64,000 nucleotides of DNA from Protaetiibacter larvae. Its GTDB lineage: Bacteria > Actinomycetota > Actinomycetes > Actinomycetales > Microbacteriaceae. Under the pieces are notes generated by a model. The model had not been told where the DNA came from, did not search any database, and saw nothing but the letters and a program-made list of their open reading frames with translations. The position numbers and the translations under genes were made by a program. The DNA lies in assembly GCF_008365275.1 (NCBI RefSeq), contig NZ_CP043504.1, forward strand, positions 2,108,001 to 2,172,000, given 5' to 3'. This document shows, piece after piece, positions 34,252 through 43,308 of this stretch. Each line of letters starts with the position of its first letter. Position 1 is the stretch's first letter.

Positions 34252-35232
34252 TCAGGACTCCATCACGGAGTCGGGCTGGATGTCGATGCGAGCACCGGTG
34301 AGCTTGGCGGCGAGGCGGGCGTTCTGGCCCTCCTTGCCGATCGCGAGCGAGAGCTGGTAGTCGGGAACGAGGGCACGCACGGCCTTGAGCGACTCGTCCA
34401 CGACGAACGCACTCGACACCTTCGCCGGCGAGAGCGCGTTCGCGACGAAGGTCGGCAGATCGTTCGACCAGTCGACGATGTCGATCTTCTCCTCGCCGAG
34501 CTCCGCGGTGACCGCCCGCACGCGCGCCCCGAGCTCCCCGATGCAGGCGCCCTTCGCGTTGATGCCGGGCTGGGTGGCGCGCACCGCGATCTTGGTGCGG
34601 TGGCCCGCCTCGCGCGCGAGCGAGGCGATCTCGACCAGGCCCGAGGCGATCTCGGGCACCTCGAGTGCGAAGAGCTTGCGCACGAGACCCGGGTGGGTGC
34701 GGCTGACCGTGATCGACGGGCCCTTGAGCCCCTTCGCGACGCTCGTCACGTAGACGCGGATGCGCGCGCCGTGCGGGTACTCCTCGCCCGGCACCTGCTC
34801 CTCGGGCGGCAGGATCGCCTCGACCGTGCCGAGGTCGATGTGCACCATCCGCGGGTTCGGTCCCTGCTGGATGACGCCCGCCACGATGTCGCCCTCGCGT
34901 CCGCGGAACTCGCCGAGCACCTTGTCGTCGCCGATGTCGCGCAGACGCTGGTTGATCACCTGCTTGGCGGCGAAGGCGGCGATGCGCCCGAAGTCGTCGG
35001 GCGAGTCGATGCCCTCGCCGATCTGCTCGCCGTCCTCGTCGAACTCGGGCAGGTAGATGGCGACGTGACCCGACTTGCGGTCGAGCTCCGCGCGGGCCCC
35101 CGAGTCGGCGGTCTTCCCGGTGTGCTTGAGGTAGGCCGTCAGAATGGCCTGCTCGATGATCTGAACCAGTTCGTCGAAGGGGATCTCCCGCTCGCGCTCC
35201 ATGAGCCGCAGTACGGCGAGGTCGATGTCCAC
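34252..35232 (-). CDS. nusA: Transcription termination/antitermination protein NusA
   Basis: 326 residues from GTG 35232 with GGAGG upstream. N-terminal RNA polymerase-binding domain, S1 domain ([14 protein letters not shown]), and two KH domains ([28 protein letters not shown] in part; [16 protein letters not shown]). Lacks the C-terminal acidic repeats of E. coli NusA, as is usual in actinobacteria. rimP, which normally precedes nusA, is not here. Confidence 0.95.
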   Translation of the reverse strand: MDIDLAVLRLMEREREIPFDELVQIIEQAILTAYLKHTGKTADSGARAELDRKSGHVAIYLPEFDEDGEQIGEGIDSPDDFGRIAAFAAKQVINQRLRDIGDDKVLGEFRGREGDIVAGVIQQGPNPRMVHIDLGTVEAILPPEEQVPGEEYPHGARIRVYVTSVAKGLKGPSITVSRTHPGLVRKLFALEVPEIASGLVEIASLAREAGHRTKIAVRATQPGINAKGACIGELGARVRAVTAELGEEKIDIVDWSNDLPTFVANALSPAKVSSAFVVDESLKAVRALVPDYQLSLAIGKEGQNARLAAKLTGARIDIQPDSVMES

Positions 35233-35383
35233 GTCAGCCTCCGATATTCAGATCTCACGCCCCCGCGAGATGCAGCGGGTGCGACCGACCACTCTACCGG
35301 AGCGGGCAGCCGGAACGCACGACGCCGGATGCGCACGAAACGTTGGGTCGTCGAACCCGGCGGGACGGCCCCAGACTGGATGC

Positions 35384-35911
35384 ATGCCCGACGCACGCGC
35401 CGAGTTCGAGGACGTCTACCGCCGACACCTCCCCGCGGTGAGCGCCTACCTCGCACGCCGCGTGCACCGCGACGATGTGGAGGACCTCGCCGCCGACGTG
35501 TTCGCGATCGCCTGGCGCAAGCGGGCGCACGTCACGGCGGGCGAGGAACTGCCCTGGCTGTACCGGATCGCCGGCTACCAGGTCGCCAACCACCGGCGTC
35601 GGGCAGCCCGTCGCGCGGGCGCGCTCGGGCTGCTGAGCGCTCCCGACTCGGCCCCGGCGGCCGACATCCTGCTCGACGCCGACCCGGGTCTCGCCGACGC
35701 CTGGCGGCGACTGCCCGCCCGACACCGCGAGGTGCTCGCCCTCGTCGTGCTCGACGAGATGCCGGTCGCGCAGGCCGCCATCGCGCTCGGGGTGAGCGCG
35801 AACGCCGTGAGCATCCGGCTGCACCGTGCCCGGAAGGCGCTCGCCTCCGAACTGGCCGGCGACGCACCCGGTTCCGCCTCGGGTGAAAGATCGCTGCCCT
35901 CCGCGACATAG
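35384..35911 (+). CDS. RNA polymerase sigma factor, ECF type
   Basis: 175 residues from ATG 35384, with CAGACT 6 nt upstream as an atypical -10. Region 2: YRRHLPAVSAYLARRVHRDDVEDLAADVFAIAW (quoted in part: DDVEDLAADVFAIAWRK). Region 4: LPARHREVLALVVLDEMPVAQAAIALGVSANAVSIRLHRARKAL (quoted: GVSANAVSIRLHRARKAL). No extra C-terminal domain. The next gene, 7 nt downstream, encodes a membrane protein that may control it. Target promoters unknown. Confidence 0.9.
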   Translation: MPDARAEFEDVYRRHLPAVSAYLARRVHRDDVEDLAADVFAIAWRKRAHVTAGEELPWLYRIAGYQVANHRRRAARRAGALGLLSAPDSAPAADILLDADPGLADAWRRLPARHREVLALVVLDEMPVAQAAIALGVSANAVSIRLHRARKALASELAGDAPGSASGERSLPSAT

Positions 35912-35918
35912 ACAGGGT

Positions 35919-37331
35919 ATGAACGAATTCGACGACCCCGTCGCGCGCCTGCACCGCGCGGCATCCGCCGCATCCGCCCCCGAGCTCGATCCCGCGATCG
36001 TCACGGGCGCCCCCGACCGCCGGGCCCCGCGCCTGGTGCGTCACGGGCGCGCCGCACGCGGCGCGGGGATCGGGCTCGTCGCCGTGGCCGCCGTGTCGGT
36101 GGGCGCGCTCGTGGTGGGGAACCCGTTCGCGGCCCCGGCACCCCTGTTCGCCGCCGCAGGTGCGGGCGGTGCCGAAGCGGCATCCTTCGCGACCGACAGC
36201 CGGCTGGCGCTGTGGGCGAACTACGAGTACCTCGCGGGCGCCGGCCTCTCGACGGAGGGCGGGCGCGGCGGCGTCTACGAGCTGCGCCGCGCGGGTGACC
36301 CGGAGTCGGTGCTGCGGGACGCCGCGGCGGCGCTCGGTCTCGACGGTGCGTCGCGCGCCGGGAGCTACTCGACCCCCGAGTACCCGAGCTACGTCGTGGG
36401 ACCGGAGGACGGATCCGCGCCGTCGCTCACGCTGAGCTGGGCGGGCACGGGCGACTGGTGGTACAACGACCCCGCCGCCTACCCGCAGCAGGTCTGCGAG
36501 GAGGTGCCGATCGTCGCGGAGGACGGCACCGCCACAAGCTTCTCGGACTGCCGCCAGCCCGAGATCCCGGCATCCGCGTCGCTCGCCCCGAGCGCGGATG
36601 AGGCGCGGCAGCTCGCCGCGACCCTCTTCGCGGCGACCGGATTCGAGGTGTCCGCGGACGCGATCGAGGTGACTGCGGACGCGTGGCAGACCACCGCGAC
36701 GGCGAGCCTCGTGGTCGACGGGCAGGCGACCGCCCTGCAGTGGAGCGTCGCCTGGACCCCGCTCGGCAAGATCGCGTGGGCGAGCGGTCACTCGATCGAG
36801 GTCGTGGCGCGCGGCGAGTACGACACCGTCTCGGCGGCCGCCGCGGTGGAACGGCTGAGCGACGGCCGCTGGTTCGGCGCCGCCGGCCCCGCCTATTCGG
36901 GCGGCGGGATGGTGGCCTTCGCCGCCGACAGCGGGCTGGCCCGCTCCGCGTCGGGCGAACTCGGGACGGCGGAGCCGCCGGTCCAGCCCGGAGACGAGGT
37001 GGACCCGGGCGTCGTGCCGATCGATCCCGGCGTCGTGCCGATCGATCCCGGCGTCGTCCCCGTCGATCCCGGCGTCGTCCCCGTCGATCCGGACGTGATC
37101 GAGCCCGAACCGCTGCCGACCCCCGAGACCGTCACCGTGACGTTCGAGCACGCGGAGGCGACCCTCGTGCTGCTCTGGGATGTCGACGGCAACGCCTGGC
37201 TCGTGCCCGGCTACGCCTTCGAGAACCCCGAGCAGGGTTTCTGGAGCGTCGTCGTCTCGATCGTGGAGGGCGTCATCACCCTCCCCGACCCGGTCGAGAT
37301 CGAGCCGCTCCCCGCCGTGCTCGACAAGTAG
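35919..37331 (+). CDS. Membrane-anchored partner of the sigma factor
   Basis: 470 residues from ATG 35919. A cytoplasmic N-terminus of about 48 residues (starting NEFDDPVARLHRAASA, typical of proteins paired with ECF sigma factors) leads into one membrane helix (about 49-68), and the rest lies outside. The outer part has two Cys (QQVCEEVP and FSDCRQP), a likely disulfide, and a Pro-rich linker of five DPGVVPI-type repeats before a C-terminal domain (VTVTFEHAEATLVLLWDVDG). It may act as an anti-sigma factor or as a target gene; no zinc-binding anti-sigma motif is seen. Confidence 0.7.
   Translation: MNEFDDPVARLHRAASAASAPELDPAIVTGAPDRRAPRLVRHGRAARGAGIGLVAVAAVSVGALVVGNPFAAPAPLFAAAGAGGAEAASFATDSRLALWANYEYLAGAGLSTEGGRGGVYELRRAGDPESVLRDAAAALGLDGASRAGSYSTPEYPSYVVGPEDGSAPSLTLSWAGTGDWWYNDPAAYPQQVCEEVPIVAEDGTATSFSDCRQPEIPASASLAPSADEARQLAATLFAATGFEVSADAIEVTADAWQTTATASLVVDGQATALQWSVAWTPLGKIAWASGHSIEVVARGEYDTVSAAAAVERLSDGRWFGAAGPAYSGGGMVAFAADSGLARSASGELGTAEPPVQPGDEVDPGVVPIDPGVVPIDPGVVPVDPGVVPVDPDVIEPEPLPTPETVTVTFEHAEATLVLLWDVDGNAWLVPGYAFENPEQGFWSVVVSIVEGVITLPDPVEIEPLPAVLDK
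36999..37103 (+). repeat. Five 21-nt in-frame repeats
   Basis: Units like ATCGATCCCGGCGTCGTGCC encode (V/I)DPGVVP five times in a row, the last degenerate. A multiple of three, so expansion would keep the frame. Confidence 0.85.
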
Positions 37332-37339
37332 TCCCGAGG

Positions 37340-37390
37340 ATCGGGCGAGCTGGTCGTTTCAATCCGGTTGATTCGACCCGCTCGCCCGAT
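37340..37390. terminator. Bidirectional terminator between convergent genes
   Basis: ATCGGGCGAGC (37340-37350) pairs perfectly with GCTCGCCCGAT (37380-37390). After one mismatch five more pairs follow (GGTCG/CGACC) around a 17-nt loop. It sits between the stops at 37331 and 37404. Confidence 0.85.
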
Positions 37391-37403
37391 TCTGTGCTGC
37401 CGC

Positions 37404-39176
37404 TCAGGCGAGGGATGCCGTGAAGCGCTCCACGAGGTCGGCGGCGGGCACCTCGGTGCGCTCGTTGGTGCGGCGGTCCCACAGCTCGACGAGACCGTCG
37501 GCGGCACCTCGGCCCACGATCACGATGGTGGGCACGCCCAGCAGCTCCGCATCGCCGAACTTCACGCCGGGCGACACCTTGGGGCGGTCGTCGTAGAGCA
37601 CCTCGAAACGCTGCGCCTCCAGCTCGGCGGCGAGTGACGCGGCGAGCGAGAACGCCACCTCGTCCTTGCCGGTCGCCACGACATGCACGTCGAAGGGCGC
37701 GATGCCGCGCGGCCACAGCAGCCCGCGGTCGTCGGCGGTGGCCTCGGCGATCGCGGCCAGGATGCGCGTCACGCCGATGCCGTAGGAGCCCATCGTGACC
37801 GTCACGAGCTTGCCGTTCTCGTCGAGCACCTTGAGATCGAGTGCGTCGGCGTACTTGCGCCCCAGCTGGAAGACGTGCCCGATCTCCATGCCGCGCGCGA
37901 GCTCGACCGGCCCCGAGCCATCCGGGGCGGGGTCCCCCGCGCGCACCTCGGCGATCTCGACGGTGCCGTCGAAGCCGAAGTCGCGCCCGGCGACGAGTCC
38001 GAACACGTGCTTGCCGTCGGCGTTGGCTCCCGTGATCCACGAGGTGCCGTCGACCACCCGCGGGTCGCCGAGGTAGCGGATGCCGGTGGCCGACTCCTCC
38101 CCCAGCACCGCTCCGGTCGGCGACCACGGCCCGATGTAGCCCTTCACGAGCAGCGGGTTCTTCTCGAAGTCGGCCTCCGTGGCGGGCTCGACCTCGGCGG
38201 GCGCGAAGGCGACCTCGGCGCGCTTGAGGTCGACCTCGCGGTCCCCCGGCACCGCGACGATCACGAGTTCGCGCGAGCCGTCGAGGTGGGTGAGGGCGAG
38301 CACGACGTTCTTGAGGGTGTCCGCGGCCTCCCAGGCTCGGTCGGTGCGCGGCTCGACGACGTTGGCGACGTCGACCAGGGTCGCGATGGTGGGCGTGTTC
38401 GGGGTGTCGTGGATGACGGCCTCCGCGAGCCCCTCGATCGGCAGCGCCTCCGGGACGGGCGTCGTGTAGGCCTCGACGTTGGCCGCATAGCCGCTTGCCG
38501 AACGCACGAAGGTGTCCTCGCCGATCGGGGTGGGATGCAGGAACTCCTCCGAGCGCGACCCGCCCATCGCCCCGGCGTCCGCCTGCACGATCACGTAGTC
38601 GAGCCCGAGCCGCGTGAAGATGCGCTCGTAGGCGTCACGCTGCGCCTGGTAGGAGACGTCGAGGCCGGCGTCCGTGTAGTCGAAGGAGTAGGCGTCCTTC
38701 ATCGAGAACTCGCGCCCGCGCAGCAGGCCGGCGCGAGGCCGGGCCTCGTCGCGGTACTTGTCCTGGATCTGGAAGATCGTGAGCGGGAGGTCCTTGTACG
38801 ACGAGTAGAGGTCCTTCACGAGCAGCGTGAAGACCTCCTCGTGGGTGGGCGCGAGCAGGTAGTCGGCGCCCTTGCGGTCCTTGAGGCGGAAGATGCCGTC
38901 GCCGTACTCCTCCCAGCGTCCGGTCGCCTCGTAGGGCTCGCGCGGCAGGAGCGCGGGGAAGAGTACCTCCTGGGCGCCGGCTGCGGCCATCTCCTCGCGG
39001 ATGACGCGCTCGATCTTGGCGCGCACCCGCAGCCCGAGCGGCAGCCACGCGAACACCCCCGGGGCCTGGCGGCGGATGTATCCGGCGCGCACGAGCAGCC
39101 GATGGCTGGTCACCTCGGCGTCGGCGGGATCCTCGCGAAGGGTGCGGACGAAGAGCTGGGACAGGAGCGTGGGCAC
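37404..39176 (-). CDS. proS: Proline--tRNA ligase, bacterial type
   Basis: 590 residues from GTG 39176, with TATTGT 6 nt upstream. Class II synthetase: motif 2 in [20 protein letters not shown], catalytic GSYGIGVTR (motif 3), an editing/insertion domain between (about 220-400, with [15 protein letters not shown]), and the C-terminal anticodon-binding domain. The insertion domain marks the prokaryote-type ProS that edits Ala-tRNA(Pro). Confidence 0.96.
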   Translation of the reverse strand: MPTLLSQLFVRTLREDPADAEVTSHRLLVRAGYIRRQAPGVFAWLPLGLRVRAKIERVIREEMAAAGAQEVLFPALLPREPYEATGRWEEYGDGIFRLKDRKGADYLLAPTHEEVFTLLVKDLYSSYKDLPLTIFQIQDKYRDEARPRAGLLRGREFSMKDAYSFDYTDAGLDVSYQAQRDAYERIFTRLGLDYVIVQADAGAMGGSRSEEFLHPTPIGEDTFVRSASGYAANVEAYTTPVPEALPIEGLAEAVIHDTPNTPTIATLVDVANVVEPRTDRAWEAADTLKNVVLALTHLDGSRELVIVAVPGDREVDLKRAEVAFAPAEVEPATEADFEKNPLLVKGYIGPWSPTGAVLGEESATGIRYLGDPRVVDGTSWITGANADGKHVFGLVAGRDFGFDGTVEIAEVRAGDPAPDGSGPVELARGMEIGHVFQLGRKYADALDLKVLDENGKLVTVTMGSYGIGVTRILAAIAEATADDRGLLWPRGIAPFDVHVVATGKDEVAFSLAASLAAELEAQRFEVLYDDRPKVSPGVKFGDAELLGVPTIVIVGRGAADGLVELWDRRTNERTEVPAADLVERFTASLA

Positions 39177-39188
39177 CCGATCACAATA
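39177..39188 (-). promoter_or_regulatory. Leaderless promoter of proS
   Basis: TATTGT on the minus strand (39183-39188), 6 nt before GTG 39176. Confidence 0.45.
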
Positions 39189-39199
39189 GTCGCGCCCGC

Positions 39200-39703
39200 T
39201 CAGCGCCCGGTGTCGAAGGGCGGCTCGGACCCTTCCGGGAACGGCAGCACGCCCGCGAGCGGCGTGAGGGTGCGCCAGGCCTCCACCTGCGCCAGCTCGT
39301 CCGGAACCTCGCTCGCGGCCGGGTCGCGCGAGGCGGGCAGCAGGAACAGCAGGATGCGCTCCCCGCTCGGGATGGGGTCGGTCGCGGGTTGCGGCGGCTC
39401 GGCGACGCAGTAGTCGCGCGGCGCCGCCGCCCACAGCTCGTCGCCCGAGAAGTCGCCCTTGAGCACCTCCTCGACGACCACCCGGTGACGATCCCCGGGG
39501 CCGGAGAACAACTCGACCGTGCCGTCGGCCGGATCCGCCACCCCCGCGACGATCAGCACGGCCGTCTCGGCCATCGCGTCGGCATCCGAGAGGTCCACCC
39601 AGCTGACGCACGACGCGGTGACGGGTGCCGCACAGCCCGCGAGCCCGCCGCCGAGCACGAGCACGAGCAGCGAACCGACGGCCCCGAGGCGAGAAGCTCT
39701 CAT
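39200..39703 (-). CDS. Lipoprotein of unknown function
   Basis: 167 residues from ATG 39703, with TAGCGT 6 nt upstream. Signal peptide with lipobox LAGC (Cys24). The outer domain starts with a Cys-containing segment and resembles small beta-rich proteins ([25 protein letters not shown] in part: [17 protein letters not shown]). It shares the AWRTLTP element with the next lipoprotein (AWRILTP), which may mark a common origin. Function unknown. Confidence 0.75.
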   Translation of the reverse strand: MRASRLGAVGSLLVLVLGGGLAGCAAPVTASCVSWVDLSDADAMAETAVLIVAGVADPADGTVELFSGPGDRHRVVVEEVLKGDFSGDELWAAAPRDYCVAEPPQPATDPIPSGERILLFLLPASRDPAASEVPDELAQVEAWRTLTPLAGVLPFPEGSEPPFDTGR

Positions 39704-39717
39704 GCCTCGACGCTAGG

Positions 39718-39738
39718 GGCCGTCATCCCGCGACGGCC
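39718..39738. terminator. Small hairpin between two lipoprotein genes
   Basis: GGCCGTC-atcccgc-GACGGCC, a perfect 7-bp stem. It follows the stop of the 39765 gene and is 2 nt upstream of the -10 of the next, so it may end one transcript or hold a regulator. Confidence 0.5.
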
Positions 39739-39764
39739 ACCCAACGCTCCCAGCCGGTCGCACG

Positions 39765-40085
39765 TCAGCGCGGGCAGGCGGGGTCGCCGTCGGGCGTGAG
39801 GATGCGCCAGGCGTCGTAGTCGAAGGTCTCGCGATCCGCGAACACGACGAGCTCGTCGCCGACGGAGATGTGTCGCGCGGTGTCGTCGCCGCACACGGCC
39901 CAGGTGTCGACGCGCATCGTGGCGTCGCCGATCCGCAGATCCAGCCCGTCCTCGCGCACCGAGGTGACCGTCCCCTCGAACGCGCCGTCCTCGTTGCGCG
40001 GGAACTGGGGGCGGGAGCATCCGGTCAGCACGAGCAGCGACACCACCGCGACTGCGACCACGGCTCCCACGCGTTGTGCGCTCAT
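39765..40085 (-). CDS. Small lipoprotein of unknown function
   Basis: 106 residues from ATG 40085, with GGAG upstream. Signal peptide with lipobox LTGC (Cys23). The mature part is a small beta-rich domain (FEGTVTSVREDGLDLRIGDATMRV in part: GTVTSVREDGLDLRIGD), OB-like in pattern, and ends with Cys near the C-terminus. Function unknown. Confidence 0.75.
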   Translation of the reverse strand: MSAQRVGAVVAVAVVSLLVLTGCSRPQFPRNEDGAFEGTVTSVREDGLDLRIGDATMRVDTWAVCGDDTARHISVGDELVVFADRETFDYDAWRILTPDGDPACPR

Positions 40086-40155
40086 GGCGCCCCCGTTCTC
40101 CGATCGACGCTCCTTCGACGATAACCGAGGGATGCGCGGGCGTCGAGGGCGAGGA

Positions 40156-41307
40156 CTAGACCGTGACGACCTCGGGGGTGCCGCTCGGCGCCTCGGGCAT
40201 CTCGGCCGCGAGACGCTGCGCCTCCTCGATGAGGGTCGCCACGATCTCCGACTCGGGCACCGTCTTGATGACCTCGCCCTTCACGAAGATCTGCCCCTTG
40301 CCGTTGCCGGACGCCACCCCGAGGTCCGCCTCGCGCGCCTCGCCCGGGCCGTTCACGACGCAACCCATCACGGCGACGCGCAGCGGCACGGTCATGCCCT
40401 CGAGCCCCGCGGTGACGTCGTTGGCGAGCGTGTAGACATCCACCTGCGCGCGCCCGCACGACGGGCACGAGACGATCTCGAGCTTGCGTTCGCGCAGGTT
40501 GAGCGACTGCAGGATCTGCAGCCCCACCTTGACCTCCTGCGCCGGCGGCGCCGAGAGCGAGACGCGGATGGTGTCGCCGATGCCCTCCGAGAGCAGGATG
40601 CCGAACGCGGTCGCCGACTTGATGGTGCCCTGGAACTCGGGGCCCGCCTCGGTCACGCCGAGGTGCAGCGGCCAGTCGCCGCGCTCGGCGAGCTGGCGGT
40701 ACGCCTTCACCATGACGATCGGGTCGTTGTGCTTGACCGAGATCTTGAAGTCGTGGAAATCGTGCTCCTCGAAGAGGCTCGCCTCCCACACGGCGCTCTC
40801 GACGAGCGCCTCCGGGGTGGCCTTGCCGTACTTCTCGAGCAGGCGCTTGTCGAGCGAGCCCGCGTTGACGCCGATGCGCAGCGAGACGCCGGCATCCTTC
40901 GCGGCCTTCGCGATCTCACCCACCTTGTCGTCGAACAGGCGGATGTTGCCGGGGTTCACCCGCACCGCGGCGCAGCCGGCGTCGATCGCCTGGAACACGT
41001 ACTTGGGCTGGAAGTGGATGTCGGCGATGACCGGGATCTGGCTCTTCTTCGCGATGATGTGCAGCACATCCGCGTCGTCCTGGCTCGGCACCGCGACGCG
41101 CACGATGTCGCAGCCGGAGGCCGTGAGCTCGGCGATCTGCTGCAGCGTCGCGTTGATGTTGGTGGTGGGCGTCGTCGTCATCGACTGCACACTCACGGGA
41201 GCGTCGCCGCCCACGAGCACCTTGCCGACCTTAATCTGGCGGGACTTGCGGCGCGGGGCGAGGGTTTCGGGGGCTGCCTTCGGCATCCCGATGTTCACTG
41301 CGGGCAC
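40156..41307 (-). CDS. ispG: 4-hydroxy-3-methylbut-2-enyl-diphosphate synthase (GcpE)
   Basis: 383 residues from GTG 41307, supported by TACGCT 7 nt upstream. N-terminal TIM barrel ([23 protein letters not shown]) and C-terminal 4Fe-4S domain with SCPSCGR and a third Cys in [12 protein letters not shown]. Sixth-to-seventh step of the MEP isoprenoid pathway, converting MEcPP to HMBPP; dxr of the same pathway lies 5 kb upstream. Confidence 0.97.
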   Translation of the reverse strand: MPAVNIGMPKAAPETLAPRRKSRQIKVGKVLVGGDAPVSVQSMTTTPTTNINATLQQIAELTASGCDIVRVAVPSQDDADVLHIIAKKSQIPVIADIHFQPKYVFQAIDAGCAAVRVNPGNIRLFDDKVGEIAKAAKDAGVSLRIGVNAGSLDKRLLEKYGKATPEALVESAVWEASLFEEHDFHDFKISVKHNDPIVMVKAYRQLAERGDWPLHLGVTEAGPEFQGTIKSATAFGILLSEGIGDTIRVSLSAPPAQEVKVGLQILQSLNLRERKLEIVSCPSCGRAQVDVYTLANDVTAGLEGMTVPLRVAVMGCVVNGPGEAREADLGVASGNGKGQIFVKGEVIKTVPESEIVATLIEEAQRLAAEMPEAPSGTPEVVTV

Positions 41308-41407
41308 GTCTCCCAGCGTAGACCGGTCGCCCGCACGGCGCCCGAACGAGCGCCGTGCGCGCGGTGCGAGGTGTCGCGCAGGCGGCGGTTCACGCTACCC
41401 TCGCGCC
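41308..41407. promoter_or_regulatory. Divergent leaderless promoters (ispG and LtrA)
   Basis: TACGCT (minus, 41315-41320) is 7 nt before GTG 41307; TACCCT (plus, 41396-41401) is 6 nt before GTG 41408. Confidence 0.5.
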
Positions 41408-42649
41408 GTGAGCAGCCACCCGCCCCTCCACCACCGCCTGCGCCGTGTCGTCGGGCGTGATCCCGAGGAGTCGCATCGCGCCGCGACGCCGCTCGAGCTG
41501 CTCTACGACCTCACCTTCGTGATCGCCTTCGGCGCCACCTCGACGCAGCTCGCCCACGCGATCGCCGAGGGGCACACCGCGAGCGGGCTCGCCGCGTTCG
41601 CCTTCGCGGGTTTCGCGGTGGGCTGGGCGTGGATCAACTACTCGTGGTGGGCGTCCGCCTTCGACACCGACGACTGGTTCCTGAGGCTGGCGACCCTCGT
41701 GCAGATGGTGGGCGTGCTGATCCTCAGCCTCGGCGTGCCCGACGTCTTCGCGTCGATCGCCCACGGGGAGCTCGACAACGGCATCCTCGTGGCCGGCTAC
41801 GTCATCATGCGGCTCGGCCTGCTGCCGCTCTGGATCCGGGTGGCCGTGCAGGACCCGAACCACCGGCGCACCGCGATCAGCTACGCCGTGTCGATCTCGG
41901 CGGCGCAGATCGGATGGGTGACCGTCGCGATCCTGCACCTGCCGATCTGGGCGACAGTCGTGGCGATCGTGCCGCTCTACGTCATCGAGATCGCCGGGCC
42001 GTACGCGGCGGAGCGGAAGTTCGGCACGATCCCGTGGCATCCGCACCACATCGCCGAGCGCTACGGGCTGCTCGTCATCATCACCCTCGGCGAGGTGATC
42101 CTCGGCACCGCGACGACGATCAGCGCGGTCGTGCACGAGCACGGCTGGAGTCTCGACGCCGCGCTCGTCGGCTTCGCGGGCACCGCCCTCGCCTTCGCGC
42201 TGTGGTGGGTGTACTTCATGATCCCGTCCGGCCCCGTGCTCGCCCGCTACCGAGAGCGCGCATGGGTGTGGGGCTACGGGCACCTCGTCGTGTTCGGCGC
42301 GCTCGTGGCGACGGGCGCGGGTCTGGATGTCGCGGCGATGGCCACGGAGGGCGAGAGCGAGCTGGGCGCGGTCGAGGTGGCGGGCGCGGTGATCATCCCG
42401 GTCGCCGTGCTGCTGCTGGCGTTCTTCACGCTCTACTCGCTGCTGCTGTCGGCGTTCGACCCGTTCCACGTGCTGCTCTTCGGGCTCGCCTTCGTGCTGC
42501 TCGCGGCCGCCCTCGCCGCGGCCGCCGCGGGCGCACCGCTCAGCGTGTGGCTGGGCCTCGTGGTGCTCGCGCCGACCGTCACGATCGTCGGCTACGAGAC
42601 GATCGGCCATCGCCACCAGGCGGCGCGGCTGGCGCAACTGCTCGCCTGA
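41408..42649 (+). CDS. ltrA: Low temperature requirement protein A (LtrA) family
   Basis: 413 residues. Eleven or so hydrophobic segments. Family signature near the start: TPLELLYDLTFVIAFGATST; then WAWINYSWWASAFDTDDW and ERYGLLVIITLGEVILG with conserved acidic residues inside the membrane. LtrA was named from a Listeria cold-sensitive mutant; the biochemical role of the family is not known. Ends 15 bp from the convergent GNAT gene. Confidence 0.88.
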   Translation: MSSHPPLHHRLRRVVGRDPEESHRAATPLELLYDLTFVIAFGATSTQLAHAIAEGHTASGLAAFAFAGFAVGWAWINYSWWASAFDTDDWFLRLATLVQMVGVLILSLGVPDVFASIAHGELDNGILVAGYVIMRLGLLPLWIRVAVQDPNHRRTAISYAVSISAAQIGWVTVAILHLPIWATVVAIVPLYVIEIAGPYAAERKFGTIPWHPHHIAERYGLLVIITLGEVILGTATTISAVVHEHGWSLDAALVGFAGTALAFALWWVYFMIPSGPVLARYRERAWVWGYGHLVVFGALVATGAGLDVAAMATEGESELGAVEVAGAVIIPVAVLLLAFFTLYSLLLSAFDPFHVLLFGLAFVLLAAALAAAAAGAPLSVWLGLVVLAPTVTIVGYETIGHRHQAARLAQLLA

Positions 42650-42664
42650 GCCGCCTCGCGCGCG

Positions 42665-43267
42665 TCAGTCGAGCTCGCGCCGCATGACACTGCGTCGCAG
42701 TGTGGGATGCGACACCTCGCGGAAACCGGCCGCCGCGAAGATGCTGGGCGTTCCGACGAACAGCTCGCCCCAGACCTCCTCCTTGCCGGGCGCGAGCTGC
42801 TTGGGGTAGCCCTCGATCGCGCGCGCCCCCCGCTCGCGTGCGAAGTCGACGGATGCCGCGGCGAGCGCCCCGCTCACCCCGCGCCGCCGGAACCCCGCGC
42901 GCACGGCGAAGCAGACGACGGCCCAGACATCCGCATCGCCCCGATCCTCCGCGCGCCCCGTCCACGGCACGCGCAAGGTCGCCAGCCGGGGGTACGAGGT
43001 GCGCGGCCCGACCGCGCACCATCCGACCGGCTCGTCGTCGATGAAGGCCACGATGCCGCTCGTGGTGCGCGCATCGGGATGCCCGCAGGCCGCCTCCTCG
43101 CGCAGACGCGCCGCACGCTCCTCGCGCGGCATCTCCGAATACTCGCGCCCCGTCACCCGGAACCACCGGCACTGGCATGCCGCCGCCTCACCGCCCTGCA
43201 GGAACACGGTCTGCAGCTGGTCCCAGCTGACCTGGTTGGCCGGCACGACCCGGATCTCACCGCTCAT
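42665..43267 (-). CDS. GNAT family N-acetyltransferase
   Basis: 200 residues from ATG 43267. The N-terminal half has QCRWFRVTGREYS (typical of a branch annotated as GNAT or DUF-like acetyltransferases), then VGWCAVGPRTSYPRL and the CoA motif CFAVRAGFRRRGVSGALAAASVDFA (quoted: FRRRGVSGAL). The C-terminus binds the substrate region (VGTPSIFAAAGFREV). Acceptor unknown. The upstream box CAGGAT is 6 nt before the ATG. Confidence 0.85.
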   Translation of the reverse strand: MSGEIRVVPANQVSWDQLQTVFLQGGEAAACQCRWFRVTGREYSEMPREERAARLREEAACGHPDARTTSGIVAFIDDEPVGWCAVGPRTSYPRLATLRVPWTGRAEDRGDADVWAVVCFAVRAGFRRRGVSGALAAASVDFARERGARAIEGYPKQLAPGKEEVWGELFVGTPSIFAAAGFREVSHPTLRRSVMRRELD

Positions 43268-43308
43268 GGCGGCATCCTGTCACCGGCCGCCGACGCCCGC
43301 CAGGGTCG

